This document shows positions 49,028 to 57,531 of a stretch of DNA of 64,000 nucleotides, one piece after another; position 1 is the first letter of the stretch, and the number at the start of each line of letters is the position of its first letter. Under the pieces are notes generated by a model. It ran no database searches. It was not told the origin of the DNA and worked only from the letters and a program-made list of their open reading frames with translations. The translations under genes were made by a program, and so were the position numbers. Origin of the DNA: Streptomyces sp. DSM 15324 (GTDB lineage: Bacteria > Actinomycetota > Actinomycetes > Streptomycetales > Streptomycetaceae); NCBI RefSeq assembly GCF_001514285.1, contig NZ_KQ949026.1, positions 504,121 through 568,120 on the forward strand, in the 5' to 3' direction.

Positions 49028-49834
49028 TCAGGCCGCGCTGTTCAGTACCGGCAGGTAGCCGCCCGACTGGCCGGAGGCGGTCGGGTGGTAGGACTCTCCG
49101 ATGTCGAGCAGGTTGAGGCTGTGCAGCCAGGAGCTGCCGGAGCAGATCTCGTGGCCGCTGAACGTCGTCCGCACGTCCCCGAAGGTGAAGCCGTGCGCGG
49201 TGGCGCGGCGGGCGACGGCGGCGTCGAGGTAGTCGGCCGCGTTGTTGATGGCGGAGCGCTTGGTCTCGGACAGGCCGAGGCAGACCGTGCCGAGCCGGTA
49301 GAAGCGGGGGTAGCCGAGGACGACGACCTCGGCGGCCGGGGCCTTGGAGCGGATGGCCGAGTAGACGGCGTCGAGCTTGCCGGGCAGGGTCGAGTCGACG
49401 TACGCCCGTGCGGTGTTGATGCGGCTGACGCAGGTGCTGTCGGAGCTGGTGACGCAGGTCGTCATGACATCGGCGAAGCCGGCGTCGTTGCCGCCGACGC
49501 TGATCGAGACGAGGCCGGTCGAGGAGGTGAGGCCGCCGAGCTGATGGGCCAGAACTTCATCCGTTCGGGCGCCCGAGCAGGCGGCGAAGGTGAACGACGA
49601 CGGCGAGTGGGCGGCGTTCCAGAGGTACGGGTAGGCCTTGGTGCTGCGCTTGCAGCTGCCGCTGGAGCCGATGTAGCTGCCCGCGCCGACTCCGGAGGAG
49701 TAGGAGTCGCCGAGCGCCACATAGCCCCCGCTCGCGGCGAGTTGGGACGCGTGGGCGGCACTGGCCCCGGTGAGGGCGGCGGCGCCGGCGAGGAGGAATG
49801 AGCTCAGGAGTACGACAAGTCGGGAATGTCTCAT
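49028..49834 (-). CDS. Secreted SGNH-family lipase/esterase
   Basis: A 268-residue precursor with a signal peptide (residues 1-30, AHAS) and the SGNH blocks: GDSYSSG with Ser44, the GN block in VSISVGGNDAGFAD and the catalytic Asp/His pair near DIGESYHPTASGQ. Several cysteine pairs (CKRSTKAYPYLW, CSGAR, TTCVTSSDSTC) suggest disulfides in the secreted enzyme. It resembles known Streptomyces SGNH esterases and would hydrolyse short- to medium-chain esters. GGGAGG lies five bases before ATG 49834. Its stop codon abuts the convergent kinase stop codon. Confidence 0.93.
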   Translation of the reverse strand: MRHSRLVVLLSSFLLAGAAALTGASAAHASQLAASGGYVALGDSYSSGVGAGSYIGSSGSCKRSTKAYPYLWNAAHSPSSFTFAACSGARTDEVLAHQLGGLTSSTGLVSISVGGNDAGFADVMTTCVTSSDSTCVSRINTARAYVDSTLPGKLDAVYSAIRSKAPAAEVVVLGYPRFYRLGTVCLGLSETKRSAINNAADYLDAAVARRATAHGFTFGDVRTTFSGHEICSGSSWLHSLNLLDIGESYHPTASGQSGGYLPVLNSAA

Positions 49835-50037
49835 GGAACCTCCCTTAGCAGGATCTCTGCCACAACGTTCGTACCAACTACGCGTGTTGACGGGAAGTGT
49901 CCATGCCAAGACTTTTCGGGCGCGCTTCACCGCCGCTGGCGCGCGGGCGCATTCCCCGGCTTCCGCGCATCGCGACACACCGCCCGCAGCCCGCAAACCG
50001 GGTGCACGAGGCGGCCCCGTGCCGGATCATGGCGAGC

Positions 50038-51132
<1,095 letters not shown>

Positions 51133-51148
51133 GTGCTTTGATGGAGGT

Positions 51149-51925
51149 ATGACCCTGTACGTCGGCACGTCCGGCTGGCAGTACAAGGACTGGCGTGAGG
51201 TCCTGTACCCGGCCGACGTGCCCGTGCGCCGGTGGCTGGAGGAGTACGCCGAGCATTTCGCCACCGTCGAGATCAACAACGCCTTCTACCGGCTGCCGTC
51301 CCGGGACACCTTCCGGTCCTGGGCCGACCGCGTCCCGCCGGACTTCGTGGTCGCGGTCAAGGCGAGCCGCTTTCTGACCCACATCAAGCGGCTGCGCGAC
51401 CCGGCGGAGCCGGTGCACCGGCTGATGGACCACGCGGCCGGCCTCGGCGCCCGGCTGGGTCCCGTGCTGCTCCAGCTGCCGCCGACCCTGCGCGCCGATC
51501 CCGAGCTGCTGGACGCCTGTCTGTCCCGTTTCCCCGCCGGCACCCGGGTGGCGGTCGAGCCGCGGCACCCGTCCTGGTGGATCCCGCCGGTCCGCGAGGT
51601 CCTGCGGGCCCGGGGCGCGGCCCTGTGCTGGGCCGACGTGCAGTCCCGGCCGGCCACACCGCTGTGGCGGACCGCCGGCTGGGGCTACGTCCGCTTCCAC
51701 GAGGGCCGCGCCAGCCCCTGGCCCCGCTACGGCCAGCACGCCCTGGAGAGCTGGATCGACCGCATCGCGACGACCTGGTCCGACCGCGACGACGTGTACG
51801 CCTACTTCAACAACGACCCGGGCGGCGCGGCGGTGGGCGACGCGGCGCTGTTCGGCAGAACGGCGCTGCGGGCGGGCCTGCCGGTGACCCGTACCCCCCG
51901 GGCACTGGCCACCCGCTCACGGTGA
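51149..51925 (+). CDS. DUF72 family protein
   Basis: A 258-residue protein with the DUF72 start LYVGTSGWQYKDWREVLYP and later segments PDFVVAVKASRFLTHIKRLRDP and GWGYVRFHEGRASPW that mark this TIM-barrel family. Its biochemical role is unknown. It lies 16 bp after the DUF5925/AAA gene on the same strand, so the two are probably co-transcribed, which could mean related roles. Confidence 0.88.
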   Translation: MTLYVGTSGWQYKDWREVLYPADVPVRRWLEEYAEHFATVEINNAFYRLPSRDTFRSWADRVPPDFVVAVKASRFLTHIKRLRDPAEPVHRLMDHAAGLGARLGPVLLQLPPTLRADPELLDACLSRFPAGTRVAVEPRHPSWWIPPVREVLRARGAALCWADVQSRPATPLWRTAGWGYVRFHEGRASPWPRYGQHALESWIDRIATTWSDRDDVYAYFNNDPGGAAVGDAALFGRTALRAGLPVTRTPRALATRSR

Positions 51926-51933
51926 CCCGTCCG

Positions 51934-52302
51934 TCAGCCCCGATAGGCCGCGCGCAGGGCGTCCCGCACCGCGGCCGACGCCTGCTCCTCGGTCAGCCCG
52001 AGCCGCACCACCCGCTCGGCGTAGCCCTGCGCGGCGAGCGCGGCCTCACGCTCCGCCGCCGAGCCCGCCGCGGCCACGAAGGTCCCGTTGCGCCCCCGGG
52101 TCTCGATCACCCCGTCCGTCTCCAGCGCCCGGTACGCCTTGGCCACGGTGTTCGCCGCGAGCCCCAGCGACTCGGCGAGCCCCCGCACGGTGGGCAGCCG
52201 GTACCCCACCGGGAGCGCTCCGGACCGGGCCTGCTCGGCGATCTGCGCCCGCACCTGCGCGTACGGCGCGGCGCTCTCATCGATGTGGATCTTCAAGGTC
52301 AC
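51934..52302 (-). CDS. YtrA-subfamily GntR regulator
   Basis: A 122-residue protein: winged-helix domain (APYAQVRAQIAEQARSGALPVGYRLPTVRGLAESLGLAANTVAKAYRALETDGVIETRGRNGTFV) with only a short helical C-terminus, the YtrA-type architecture. Such regulators usually control adjacent ABC transporters, but none is present; the divergent GNAT gene is the nearest target. It converges with the DUF72 gene with an 8-bp gap. Confidence 0.88.
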   Translation of the reverse strand: MTLKIHIDESAAPYAQVRAQIAEQARSGALPVGYRLPTVRGLAESLGLAANTVAKAYRALETDGVIETRGRNGTFVAAAGSAAEREAALAAQGYAERVVRLGLTEEQASAAVRDALRAAYRG

Positions 52303-52375
52303 GGCCCGATTCTCCCCCAGACCGGGCGGAAAATGGGAGGCGCGAGCCTTTCAGCCGCCCGTAGCGTGCGCTCAC

Positions 52376-53305
52376 ATGACCGTCATCGTGCGCGAACTGC
52401 GCCCCGACGCAGCTGCCGAGATCGAAGGCTTCGTCCGGGTCCGGCACGCGGCCCTGCCCTATGTGTTCTTCAGCCCGCAGTCCCTGCGGCACGCCCTCTC
52501 CCTCGTGCACCCCGGCGCCCACGCCCTCAAGCTGGTCGCCGAGGAGGACGGCGAGATCATCGGGACCGCTCAGGTGGGCCTCGCCCATGAGAGCCCGGTG
52601 CCCGGCCAGGGCTTCCTCAATGTGTACGTGGACCCGGCGCGCACCGGCCGGGGCGCGGGCGCCCTGCTGGTGCGGACCGCCGAGGAACATCTGGCGGCGC
52701 ACGGGGCGACCGACCTGTACGCCTGGGTCCTGGACGAGCCCGGCAACCGGGCCTTCGCCGAGCGCCACGGTTACCGGCCGAGCCGCTCCGCGCACTTCCT
52801 GCGCCTGGATCTGGCGAACGCCGCGCTGCCGCCGCTGACGGACCCTCCGCCGGGCGTCGAACTGCGCACGGCGGCCGACTTCGCGGACGACCCGCGTCCG
52901 CTGTTCGCGCTCGACGCGGCCGTCGCGGCCGACGAACCGGGCGACATCGAGGTCGAGTTCACCGACTACGAGGCCTGGGTCGCGGAGAACTGGAACCATC
53001 CCCACCTCGACCGGGAGCTGACCTCGGTCGCCGTCGCCGACGGGCGGCCCGTCGCCTTCAGCGTGGCCCACACCGACGGCGTCGGCCGCTACGGCACGGG
53101 CATGACCGGCACCGTCCGCGACCGGCGCGGCCGGGGCCTGGCCAAGCTCGTCAAGAACCACTCCCTGCACCGCGCCCGCGCCGCGGGGTACACGGAGGCG
53201 TACACCGGCAACGACGCGGACAACGGGCCGATGCTGGCGATCAACAAGTGGTTCGGATACGAGAGGTGCGCGACGGAGGTGCGTCATGTCCGCACAGTCG
53301 GCTGA
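52376..53305 (+). CDS. Double-domain GNAT acetyltransferase
   Basis: A 309-residue protein with two GNAT-like halves. The first has FLNVYVDPARTGRGAGALLVRTAEEHLAAHG with the acetyl-CoA loop (RTGRGAG), and the second has TGMTGTVRDRRGRGLAKLVKNHSLHRARAAGYTEAYTGNDADNGPMLAINKWFGYER, again with the RRGRGLA loop. Double GNAT proteins resemble mycothiol synthase-type and antibiotic-tailoring enzymes, but the substrate is unclear. It overlaps the DUF402 gene by 20 bp, so they are coupled. Confidence 0.9.
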   Translation: MTVIVRELRPDAAAEIEGFVRVRHAALPYVFFSPQSLRHALSLVHPGAHALKLVAEEDGEIIGTAQVGLAHESPVPGQGFLNVYVDPARTGRGAGALLVRTAEEHLAAHGATDLYAWVLDEPGNRAFAERHGYRPSRSAHFLRLDLANAALPPLTDPPPGVELRTAADFADDPRPLFALDAAVAADEPGDIEVEFTDYEAWVAENWNHPHLDRELTSVAVADGRPVAFSVAHTDGVGRYGTGMTGTVRDRRGRGLAKLVKNHSLHRARAAGYTEAYTGNDADNGPMLAINKWFGYERCATEVRHVRTVG

Positions 53306-53798
53306 CCCGGCCCGCCCGGTGGAGGTCGTCCTGGTCAAGGGCGGCCGTACGAAGATCCGTTACGCGGCGGAACTGCTGTCGGACGACGGCACGCGCATCG
53401 CCGTCCGCGCCCCCTGGGCCGGGGACGCGGCGCGGGACTTCGGCTTCGTCCGGTTCGAGGCGGGTGACGTCTTCACCGAGTACTACTGGCGGGACCGGTG
53501 GTACGCGGTGAAGGAGGTGCGGGCCGCGTCCGGTGCCCTGAAGGGCTGGTACTGCGATGTCACGCGCCCCGCCGTGTTCTCCGGCGAGGAGCGGGGCGAG
53601 CTGGTCGTGGAGGACCTCGACCTGGACCTGTGGCGCTCCGCCGACGGCACCGACGTACGGCGGCTGGACGAGGACGAGTTCGCGCAGAGCGGTCTGTCCC
53701 GGACCGATCCCGAGGCGGCCGCGGCCGCCGTGGCCGCCCTCGACGAACTGGAGTCGCTGGCCCGCGAGGGCGGCTTCTTCACGGCATTGCGGCACTGA
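53286..53798 (+). CDS. DUF402 (nucleoside di/triphosphate phosphatase-like) protein
   Basis: A 170-residue protein with the DUF402 pattern FGFVRFEAGDVFTEYYWRDRWYAVKEVRAASGALKGWYCDV and the metal-binding acidic run EDLDLDLWRSADGTDVRRLDEDEF. Characterised DUF402 members hydrolyse nucleoside di- or triphosphates. It is translationally coupled to the GNAT gene by a 20-bp overlap. The start at 53286 lies within the 3' end of that gene, preceded by a GGAGG-like stretch (ACGGAGGTGCGTC). Confidence 0.85.
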   Translation: MSAQSADPARPVEVVLVKGGRTKIRYAAELLSDDGTRIAVRAPWAGDAARDFGFVRFEAGDVFTEYYWRDRWYAVKEVRAASGALKGWYCDVTRPAVFSGEERGELVVEDLDLDLWRSADGTDVRRLDEDEFAQSGLSRTDPEAAAAAVAALDELESLAREGGFFTALRH

Positions 53799-53843
53799 CT
53801 CCCGGCGCGGGGCCGGGGACCGTCCGGCGCACCGGGGCGGCCG

Positions 53844-54437
53844 TCAGACCGTCGCCACCACCGCGTACCGCTCGTCCTGCACCGGTCCGCCCCACAGGCG
53901 CGGGTCGTCCGAGAGCCGCTCCAGGCGGGTGTGCCCGGCGAGCGGGGAGAGGAGGGCGGTGAGGCGGTCCGCCGGTATGCCGACCGGGGTGACCGTCCCC
54001 CAGACGCCCTCCACCAGGACGAGCCGCCCGCCGGGCCGCAGCAGGTCCCGCCAGTGCCGCAGGACACCGGCGGGGTCGGGCAGCGCCCACAGCACATGCC
54101 GGACGAGCACGGTGTCGAAGCGTCGGTCGCCGACCGGGGGCTCCGCAGCGTCACCGAGGAGGAACACCGCGTCACGGCCGGCGAGTTTGGCGCGGGCCCG
54201 CTCGATCATCGGCGCGGACAGGTCGACCCCGGTGACGCGGTGTCCCTGTTCGGCGGCGAGGAGCGCGAGGCTCCCCGTGCCGCAGCCGAGGTCGAGGACG
54301 TCACCGGCGCGGCCCGGGAGCCAGCCGCGCAGCCGCTCGGCCCAGGCGGCCCGGACCTCGGGGTCCCGCAGTCCGTGGTCCGGTTCCTCGTCGAAGCCCG
54401 CCGCCTCCGCGTCCCAGTCGACACGCACCGCAGTCAT
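53844..54437 (-). CDS. Class I SAM-dependent methyltransferase
   Basis: A 197-residue protein with the SAM-binding motif VLDLGCGTGSLALLAAEQGHRVTGVDLS and the post-I segment with DAVFLLGDAAEPPVGDRRFDTVLVRHVLWAL, typical of the UbiE/Methyltransf_11 group. The methyl acceptor is unknown. Its promoter region carries two copies of a DNA-damage type promoter-like motif (see 54468-54513). The opposite-strand genes at both ends are convergent (DUF402) and divergent (44-residue protein). Confidence 0.88.
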   Translation of the reverse strand: MTAVRVDWDAEAAGFDEEPDHGLRDPEVRAAWAERLRGWLPGRAGDVLDLGCGTGSLALLAAEQGHRVTGVDLSAPMIERARAKLAGRDAVFLLGDAAEPPVGDRRFDTVLVRHVLWALPDPAGVLRHWRDLLRPGGRLVLVEGVWGTVTPVGIPADRLTALLSPLAGHTRLERLSDDPRLWGGPVQDERYAVVATV

Positions 54438-54467
54438 TTCGTCACCTTTCCACCCGTGTGCCCCGAA

Positions 54468-54513
54468 GTGACACCCGCCACTGACACTCGAATCGTGACA
54501 CCCGCCACTGACA
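54468..54513 (-). promoter_or_regulatory. Duplicated PafBC/RecA-NDp-like promoter motif upstream of the methyltransferase
   Basis: A 19-bp sequence, GTGACACCCGCCACTGACA, is present at 54468-54486 and 54495-54513 (period 27). On the minus strand each contains TGTCAGTG followed after eight bases by CACGAT or CACTTC, close to the TGTCRGTG-N8-TANNNT motif of LexA-independent damage promoters. The distal copy matches better and would start transcription about 50 bp before the methyltransferase ATG. Confidence 0.5.
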
Positions 54514-54596
54514 GAGCGAGGTTCGATGAGGAACCCTCCCGGAAAGGGTCTACCTCCGTGGGATCACGGCACTCGGTAGCTCTGAAGGAGGCAGCC

Positions 54597-54731
54597 ATGC
54601 GCCGCACTACTGTGCACAAGCCCCTGAGGAAGACGGAATCCCGCCGGATCCGGGAAGAGGCGGACGAGCGCCCCGCCGGGCGCCCCGAGGTGCGAAAGGA
54701 CATCGCGCGCACCTGGTGGCCGGACGGGTGA
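54597..54731 (+). CDS. Small 44-residue basic protein
   Basis: A short gene with a textbook ribosome-binding site (GAAGGAGG, six bases before ATG). The product is strongly charged (MRRTTVHKPLRKTESRRIRE, then REEADERPAGRPEVRKD) and ends ARTWWPDG, without a membrane span. The strong translation signal, an isolated transcription unit and a terminator at the stop codon support it despite its size. Function unknown. Confidence 0.65.
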   Translation: MRRTTVHKPLRKTESRRIREEADERPAGRPEVRKDIARTWWPDG

Positions 54732-54749
54732 GAGGGCCGTGCGGCCCTC
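54732..54749. terminator. Short hairpin between convergent genes
   Basis: GAGGGCC at 54732-54738 pairs with GGCCCTC at 54743-54749 around GTGC, immediately after the stop codon of the small gene and over the stop codon of the convergent GNAT gene. Confidence 0.6.
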
Positions 54750-55197
54750 AGCCGAGCCGTTTGCGGTAGTGGAGCCGGTCGTAACCGCCGTCGACACGCC
54801 GCCCCACCAGCTCGTAGCCGTACCTCGGGTAGATCTTCTGGTTCTCCCACATCAGCGCGTTCGTGTAGAGCCTGACCTCGGCCAGGCCGAGCGCCCGCGC
54901 GTGGGCGTCCACGAAGTGCAGCAGCCGCCGCCCGACGCCCCTGCCGTGGGCGTCGGGGTGGACGGCGATGCTGTCGAGGAACAGGTGGTCGGGGAACGCC
55001 TCGACGACCACCAGGCCCACCACGGGGTCCCCGGTCACGAACACCTTTCCCGCGGCGACCTCGGCCGCGTGGTCCGCCCGCATGGGCAGCGGCACGAGGC
55101 CGATGCGCTCGATGTAGGGCGTGTACGCCGCGTCGGTGACCGCCTTCACGGCCGTCACGTCGGCCGCCGTGGCGGGCCGGATGTCCTCGCTCGTCAT
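54748..55197 (-). CDS. GNAT-family N-acetyltransferase
   Basis: A 149-residue acetyltransferase with the acetyl-CoA site LDSIAVHPDAHGRGVGRRLLHFVDAHARALG (RxxGxG/A loop as HGRGVG) and the following ALMWENQKIYPRYGYELVGRR strand. The start ATG 55197 and length are normal for stand-alone GNAT domains. No specific substrate can be named. It converges on the 44-residue gene. Confidence 0.9.
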   Translation of the reverse strand: MTSEDIRPATAADVTAVKAVTDAAYTPYIERIGLVPLPMRADHAAEVAAGKVFVTGDPVVGLVVVEAFPDHLFLDSIAVHPDAHGRGVGRRLLHFVDAHARALGLAEVRLYTNALMWENQKIYPRYGYELVGRRVDGGYDRLHYRKRLG

Positions 55198-55342
55198 ACG
55201 CCCACGGTAGCTACCTGAGCTGCGGCTCAGCGCTCCCTTAAGGCAGCCCTAAAGATCGCCGCAGGCCTCGCTCGGCAGGCGTTTTCTACGGTTGGTTGGT
55301 TCCGGCACCCATCGGCACCGGTTTCCCCTCCGGCTGATCGAA

Positions 55343-55387
55343 CCGGCGGGGCCTGACCGGCGGCTCAGGCCGGACAGGCCCCGCCGG
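55343..55387. terminator. Strong hairpin terminator of the secreted lipase gene
   Basis: CCGGCGGGGCCTG at 55343-55355 pairs perfectly with CAGGCCCCGCCGG at 55375-55387 (13 bp), with a smaller hairpin in the loop, 14 bp beyond the minus-strand lipase stop codon. Confidence 0.8.
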
Positions 55388-55400
55388 GGGGCCTTTCGGG

Positions 55401-56270
55401 TCAGCTCAGGGCGGACGCGCAGGTGGTGGGGGTGGCGCGGGCCGGGTCGAGCGCGTTGGCCACCTCGTGGAAGGCGATCCTGTCGAACAGGCCGATCGCC
55501 ACGTGCTCGGAGAGGTCGAGCGGGCACAGGTCCTGCAGCAGGACGTTGTTCACGTCGGATCCGCTGAGGTACTGGCTGCGCCAGGGGGTCGCCACCTCGT
55601 CGTACTGGGTGGCGATGACCGTGTAGTGGACGCCGGGGACGGTGTCGCCGCCGGTGTTGAGCTTGGCGAGGAAGGCCGAGCCGGGGATCTGGTCGGCGAG
55701 GCCGGGGGTGGCGGCGGAGATGAGGTCCTCGGCGCCGGGGAAGTAGGGCAGCAGGTGGGTGAGCCCGCTGAGGCTGGCGCCGTGGTTGTCGGGGGCGAGG
55801 CCGACCAGGGCGTTCACCTTGGCCGCCCCGCCGAGGAACTTCAGGTAGTAACGGGGCATCATGCCGCCCTGGGAGTGGCCGACGAGGTCGGCCTTGGCGG
55901 CGCCGGTCGCGGAGAGCACCTTGTCGACGAAGGCGGAGAGCTGTTCGGCCGACTTGTCGATGGGGCCGAGGCCGTGGAAGACCGGGACGCCCGGCAGCCG
56001 GCCGTAGTCGAGGGAGTAGACGCAGTAGCCCCGGTCCTCCAGGTAGGGGGCGAGGGACAGCCAGTTGTCGACCGAGTTCCCGAGGGTTCCGTGGACCAGG
56101 ACGACGGGGCGGGGGTGGGCGGCGGAGGGCTTGCAGCTGTAGTCGTTCCAGCCGCTCGACGAGGTCGCGGCGGTGGGGGAGGCGTGGGCGGCGGAGGCGG
56201 GGACCGTGGCGGCCGCGGCTGCCAGCAGTAGTGCGGTGAGGGGTCTGAGCAGTCGCTTCCAGGGCAGCAT
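55401..56270 (-). CDS. Secreted triacylglycerol lipase (alpha/beta hydrolase)
   Basis: A 289-residue precursor with a signal peptide (hydrophobic core ALLLAAAAATVPASAAHAS) and the lipase fold: oxyanion strand RPVVLVHGTLGNSVDNW, nucleophile elbow VGHSQGGMMPRYYLKFLGG and late His in DLSEHVAIGLFDRIAFHEV. Two cysteine pairs (YSCKPS, LCPLD, TTCASAL) suggest disulfides. It belongs to the bacterial lipase family that includes Streptomyces LipA-type extracellular lipases. GGAGATCCCCCG precedes ATG 56270. Confidence 0.92.
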   Translation of the reverse strand: MLPWKRLLRPLTALLLAAAAATVPASAAHASPTAATSSSGWNDYSCKPSAAHPRPVVLVHGTLGNSVDNWLSLAPYLEDRGYCVYSLDYGRLPGVPVFHGLGPIDKSAEQLSAFVDKVLSATGAAKADLVGHSQGGMMPRYYLKFLGGAAKVNALVGLAPDNHGASLSGLTHLLPYFPGAEDLISAATPGLADQIPGSAFLAKLNTGGDTVPGVHYTVIATQYDEVATPWRSQYLSGSDVNNVLLQDLCPLDLSEHVAIGLFDRIAFHEVANALDPARATPTTCASALS

Positions 56271-56440
56271 CGGGGGATCTCCTTGCGGCTCAAGGGGAGG
56301 TGCGATGGCCGTACGCCCTGTGATCCGGATCACCAGGATGCTGTTCACTCATCAAGTTACGATCGAGTAGCTGATGTGTGAAGTTACGCGTCAGTAAAAA
56401 CTTCCAGTGGTAATAAGCGGCGACCGGGCCTGACCATCCG

Positions 56441-56524
56441 TCACCGGGCGGGCCGGACCGGGCACTCCGCGCGGTCGTGGGCGGCGCGGAGTTCCGCGCG
56501 GGTCAGCTCCGGCCGTCGGCCCAT
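56441..56524 (-). CDS. Possible 27-residue ORF downstream of the degenerate Y-family polymerase gene
   Basis: An open frame of 27 codons (MGRRPELTRAELRAAHDRAE and following, ending VRPAR) begins 27 bp after the polymerase stop codon. The Shine-Dalgarno-like GGGAGG is 12 bases upstream, with AGGAG directly before ATG, neither well placed. It may be noise in GC-rich DNA. The flanking region up to the lipase shows nothing else gene-like. Confidence 0.25.
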   Translation of the reverse strand: MGRRPELTRAELRAAHDRAECPVRPAR

Positions 56525-56550
56525 CTCCTGACGAGCGGCCTCCCGGTGAT

Positions 56551-57531
56551 TCAGGCGGCCAGCGTCCCCGGGATCAGCGCCCCCGGCCCGAACTTCGCCC
56601 GCACCCGGTCGGCGACCTCCTCGATCCGGCGGACCTTCTCGTCGGCGGCATCGAAGGTGAGCTGGTAGGAGGCCTGGTCGGCGGGGCCCAGCGCCTCCGC
56701 GCGCAGGACGACCGCCCGGACCCGGGCGCGCTGCAGCCCGAGCGCCTCGTACAGGGAGTAGGCCGCCCTCGTCAGGGCCGCCGAGTGCGCGGTGGGCTCC
56801 CCGAGGGTGCGGCTGCGGGTGGTGGAGGACCGGTCGGCGTAGCGCACGGTGAGGGTCAGGGTGCGGCAGACCTTCTCCAGCGCGCGCAGCCGGGCGCCCA
56901 GCTCCCCGGCGGCGGACAGCAGGGCCCGGCGGTGCCGGTCGGCGTCCAGCTCGTCGCGGCCGAAGGGGCGTTCGGCCGCCAGCGATCGGGAGACGGCGTT
57001 CGGGACGACCCGGCCGCGGTCGATCCCGCTCGCCTTCTCCCACAGCTCCCGGCCCGCCTTCGCGCCGACCAGACGCTGCAGGGTGGACAGGGGCGCGGCG
57101 GCGACCCGACCGAGGGTGTCGAGGCCGTACTCGCCCAGGGTGCGGGCGGTGGCCGCCCCGACGCCGGGCAGCGCGGCGACCGGTTTCCCGGCGAGGAACT
57201 CGCGTACCCGGTCGGCGTCTTGCGGGACGGTACAGGTCAGCCCCGGCCGGGCGTCCCGCAGCGCGATCCGGGCCAGCATCGGGCCGGGACCGGCTCCGAC
57301 GGCGCAGTCGACGCCGTACAGCGCGAGGGCGCGGACCCGGATCACCGCGGCCAGTTCCACCGCGCTGCGCCCGAAGTACCGTTCGGCGCCCCGCAGATCG
57401 GCCAGCGCCCCGTCCGGCGGCAGCGCCTCGACGACCGGTGTGAACTCCTCGAGCAGTCCGAGCAACCCCGGCAGGGCCGCCTCGGCCTCGTTCCGCGCAG
57501 GCGGCTGGAAACGTACGCAGAGGATGGTCAT
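56551..57531 (-). CDS. Degenerate Y-family polymerase (ImuB/DinB-like, probably inactive)
   Basis: A 326-residue member of the Y family in which the usual N-terminal motif with the first catalytic aspartate is replaced by ILCVRFQPPARNEAEAALPG and the SIDEAF-type second acidic motif by LPPDGALADLRG, so polymerase activity is unlikely. Finger/palm-linked landmarks remain (FLAGKPVAALPGVGAATARTLGEYGLDTLGRVAAAP, GIDRGRV and the little-finger part). In other actinobacteria such ImuB-like proteins bridge DnaE2 to the beta clamp. It overlaps the dnaE2 stop codon by four bases (ATGA). Confidence 0.85.
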   Translation of the reverse strand: MTILCVRFQPPARNEAEAALPGLLGLLEEFTPVVEALPPDGALADLRGAERYFGRSAVELAAVIRVRALALYGVDCAVGAGPGPMLARIALRDARPGLTCTVPQDADRVREFLAGKPVAALPGVGAATARTLGEYGLDTLGRVAAAPLSTLQRLVGAKAGRELWEKASGIDRGRVVPNAVSRSLAAERPFGRDELDADRHRRALLSAAGELGARLRALEKVCRTLTLTVRYADRSSTTRSRTLGEPTAHSAALTRAAYSLYEALGLQRARVRAVVLRAEALGPADQASYQLTFDAADEKVRRIEEVADRVRAKFGPGALIPGTLAA

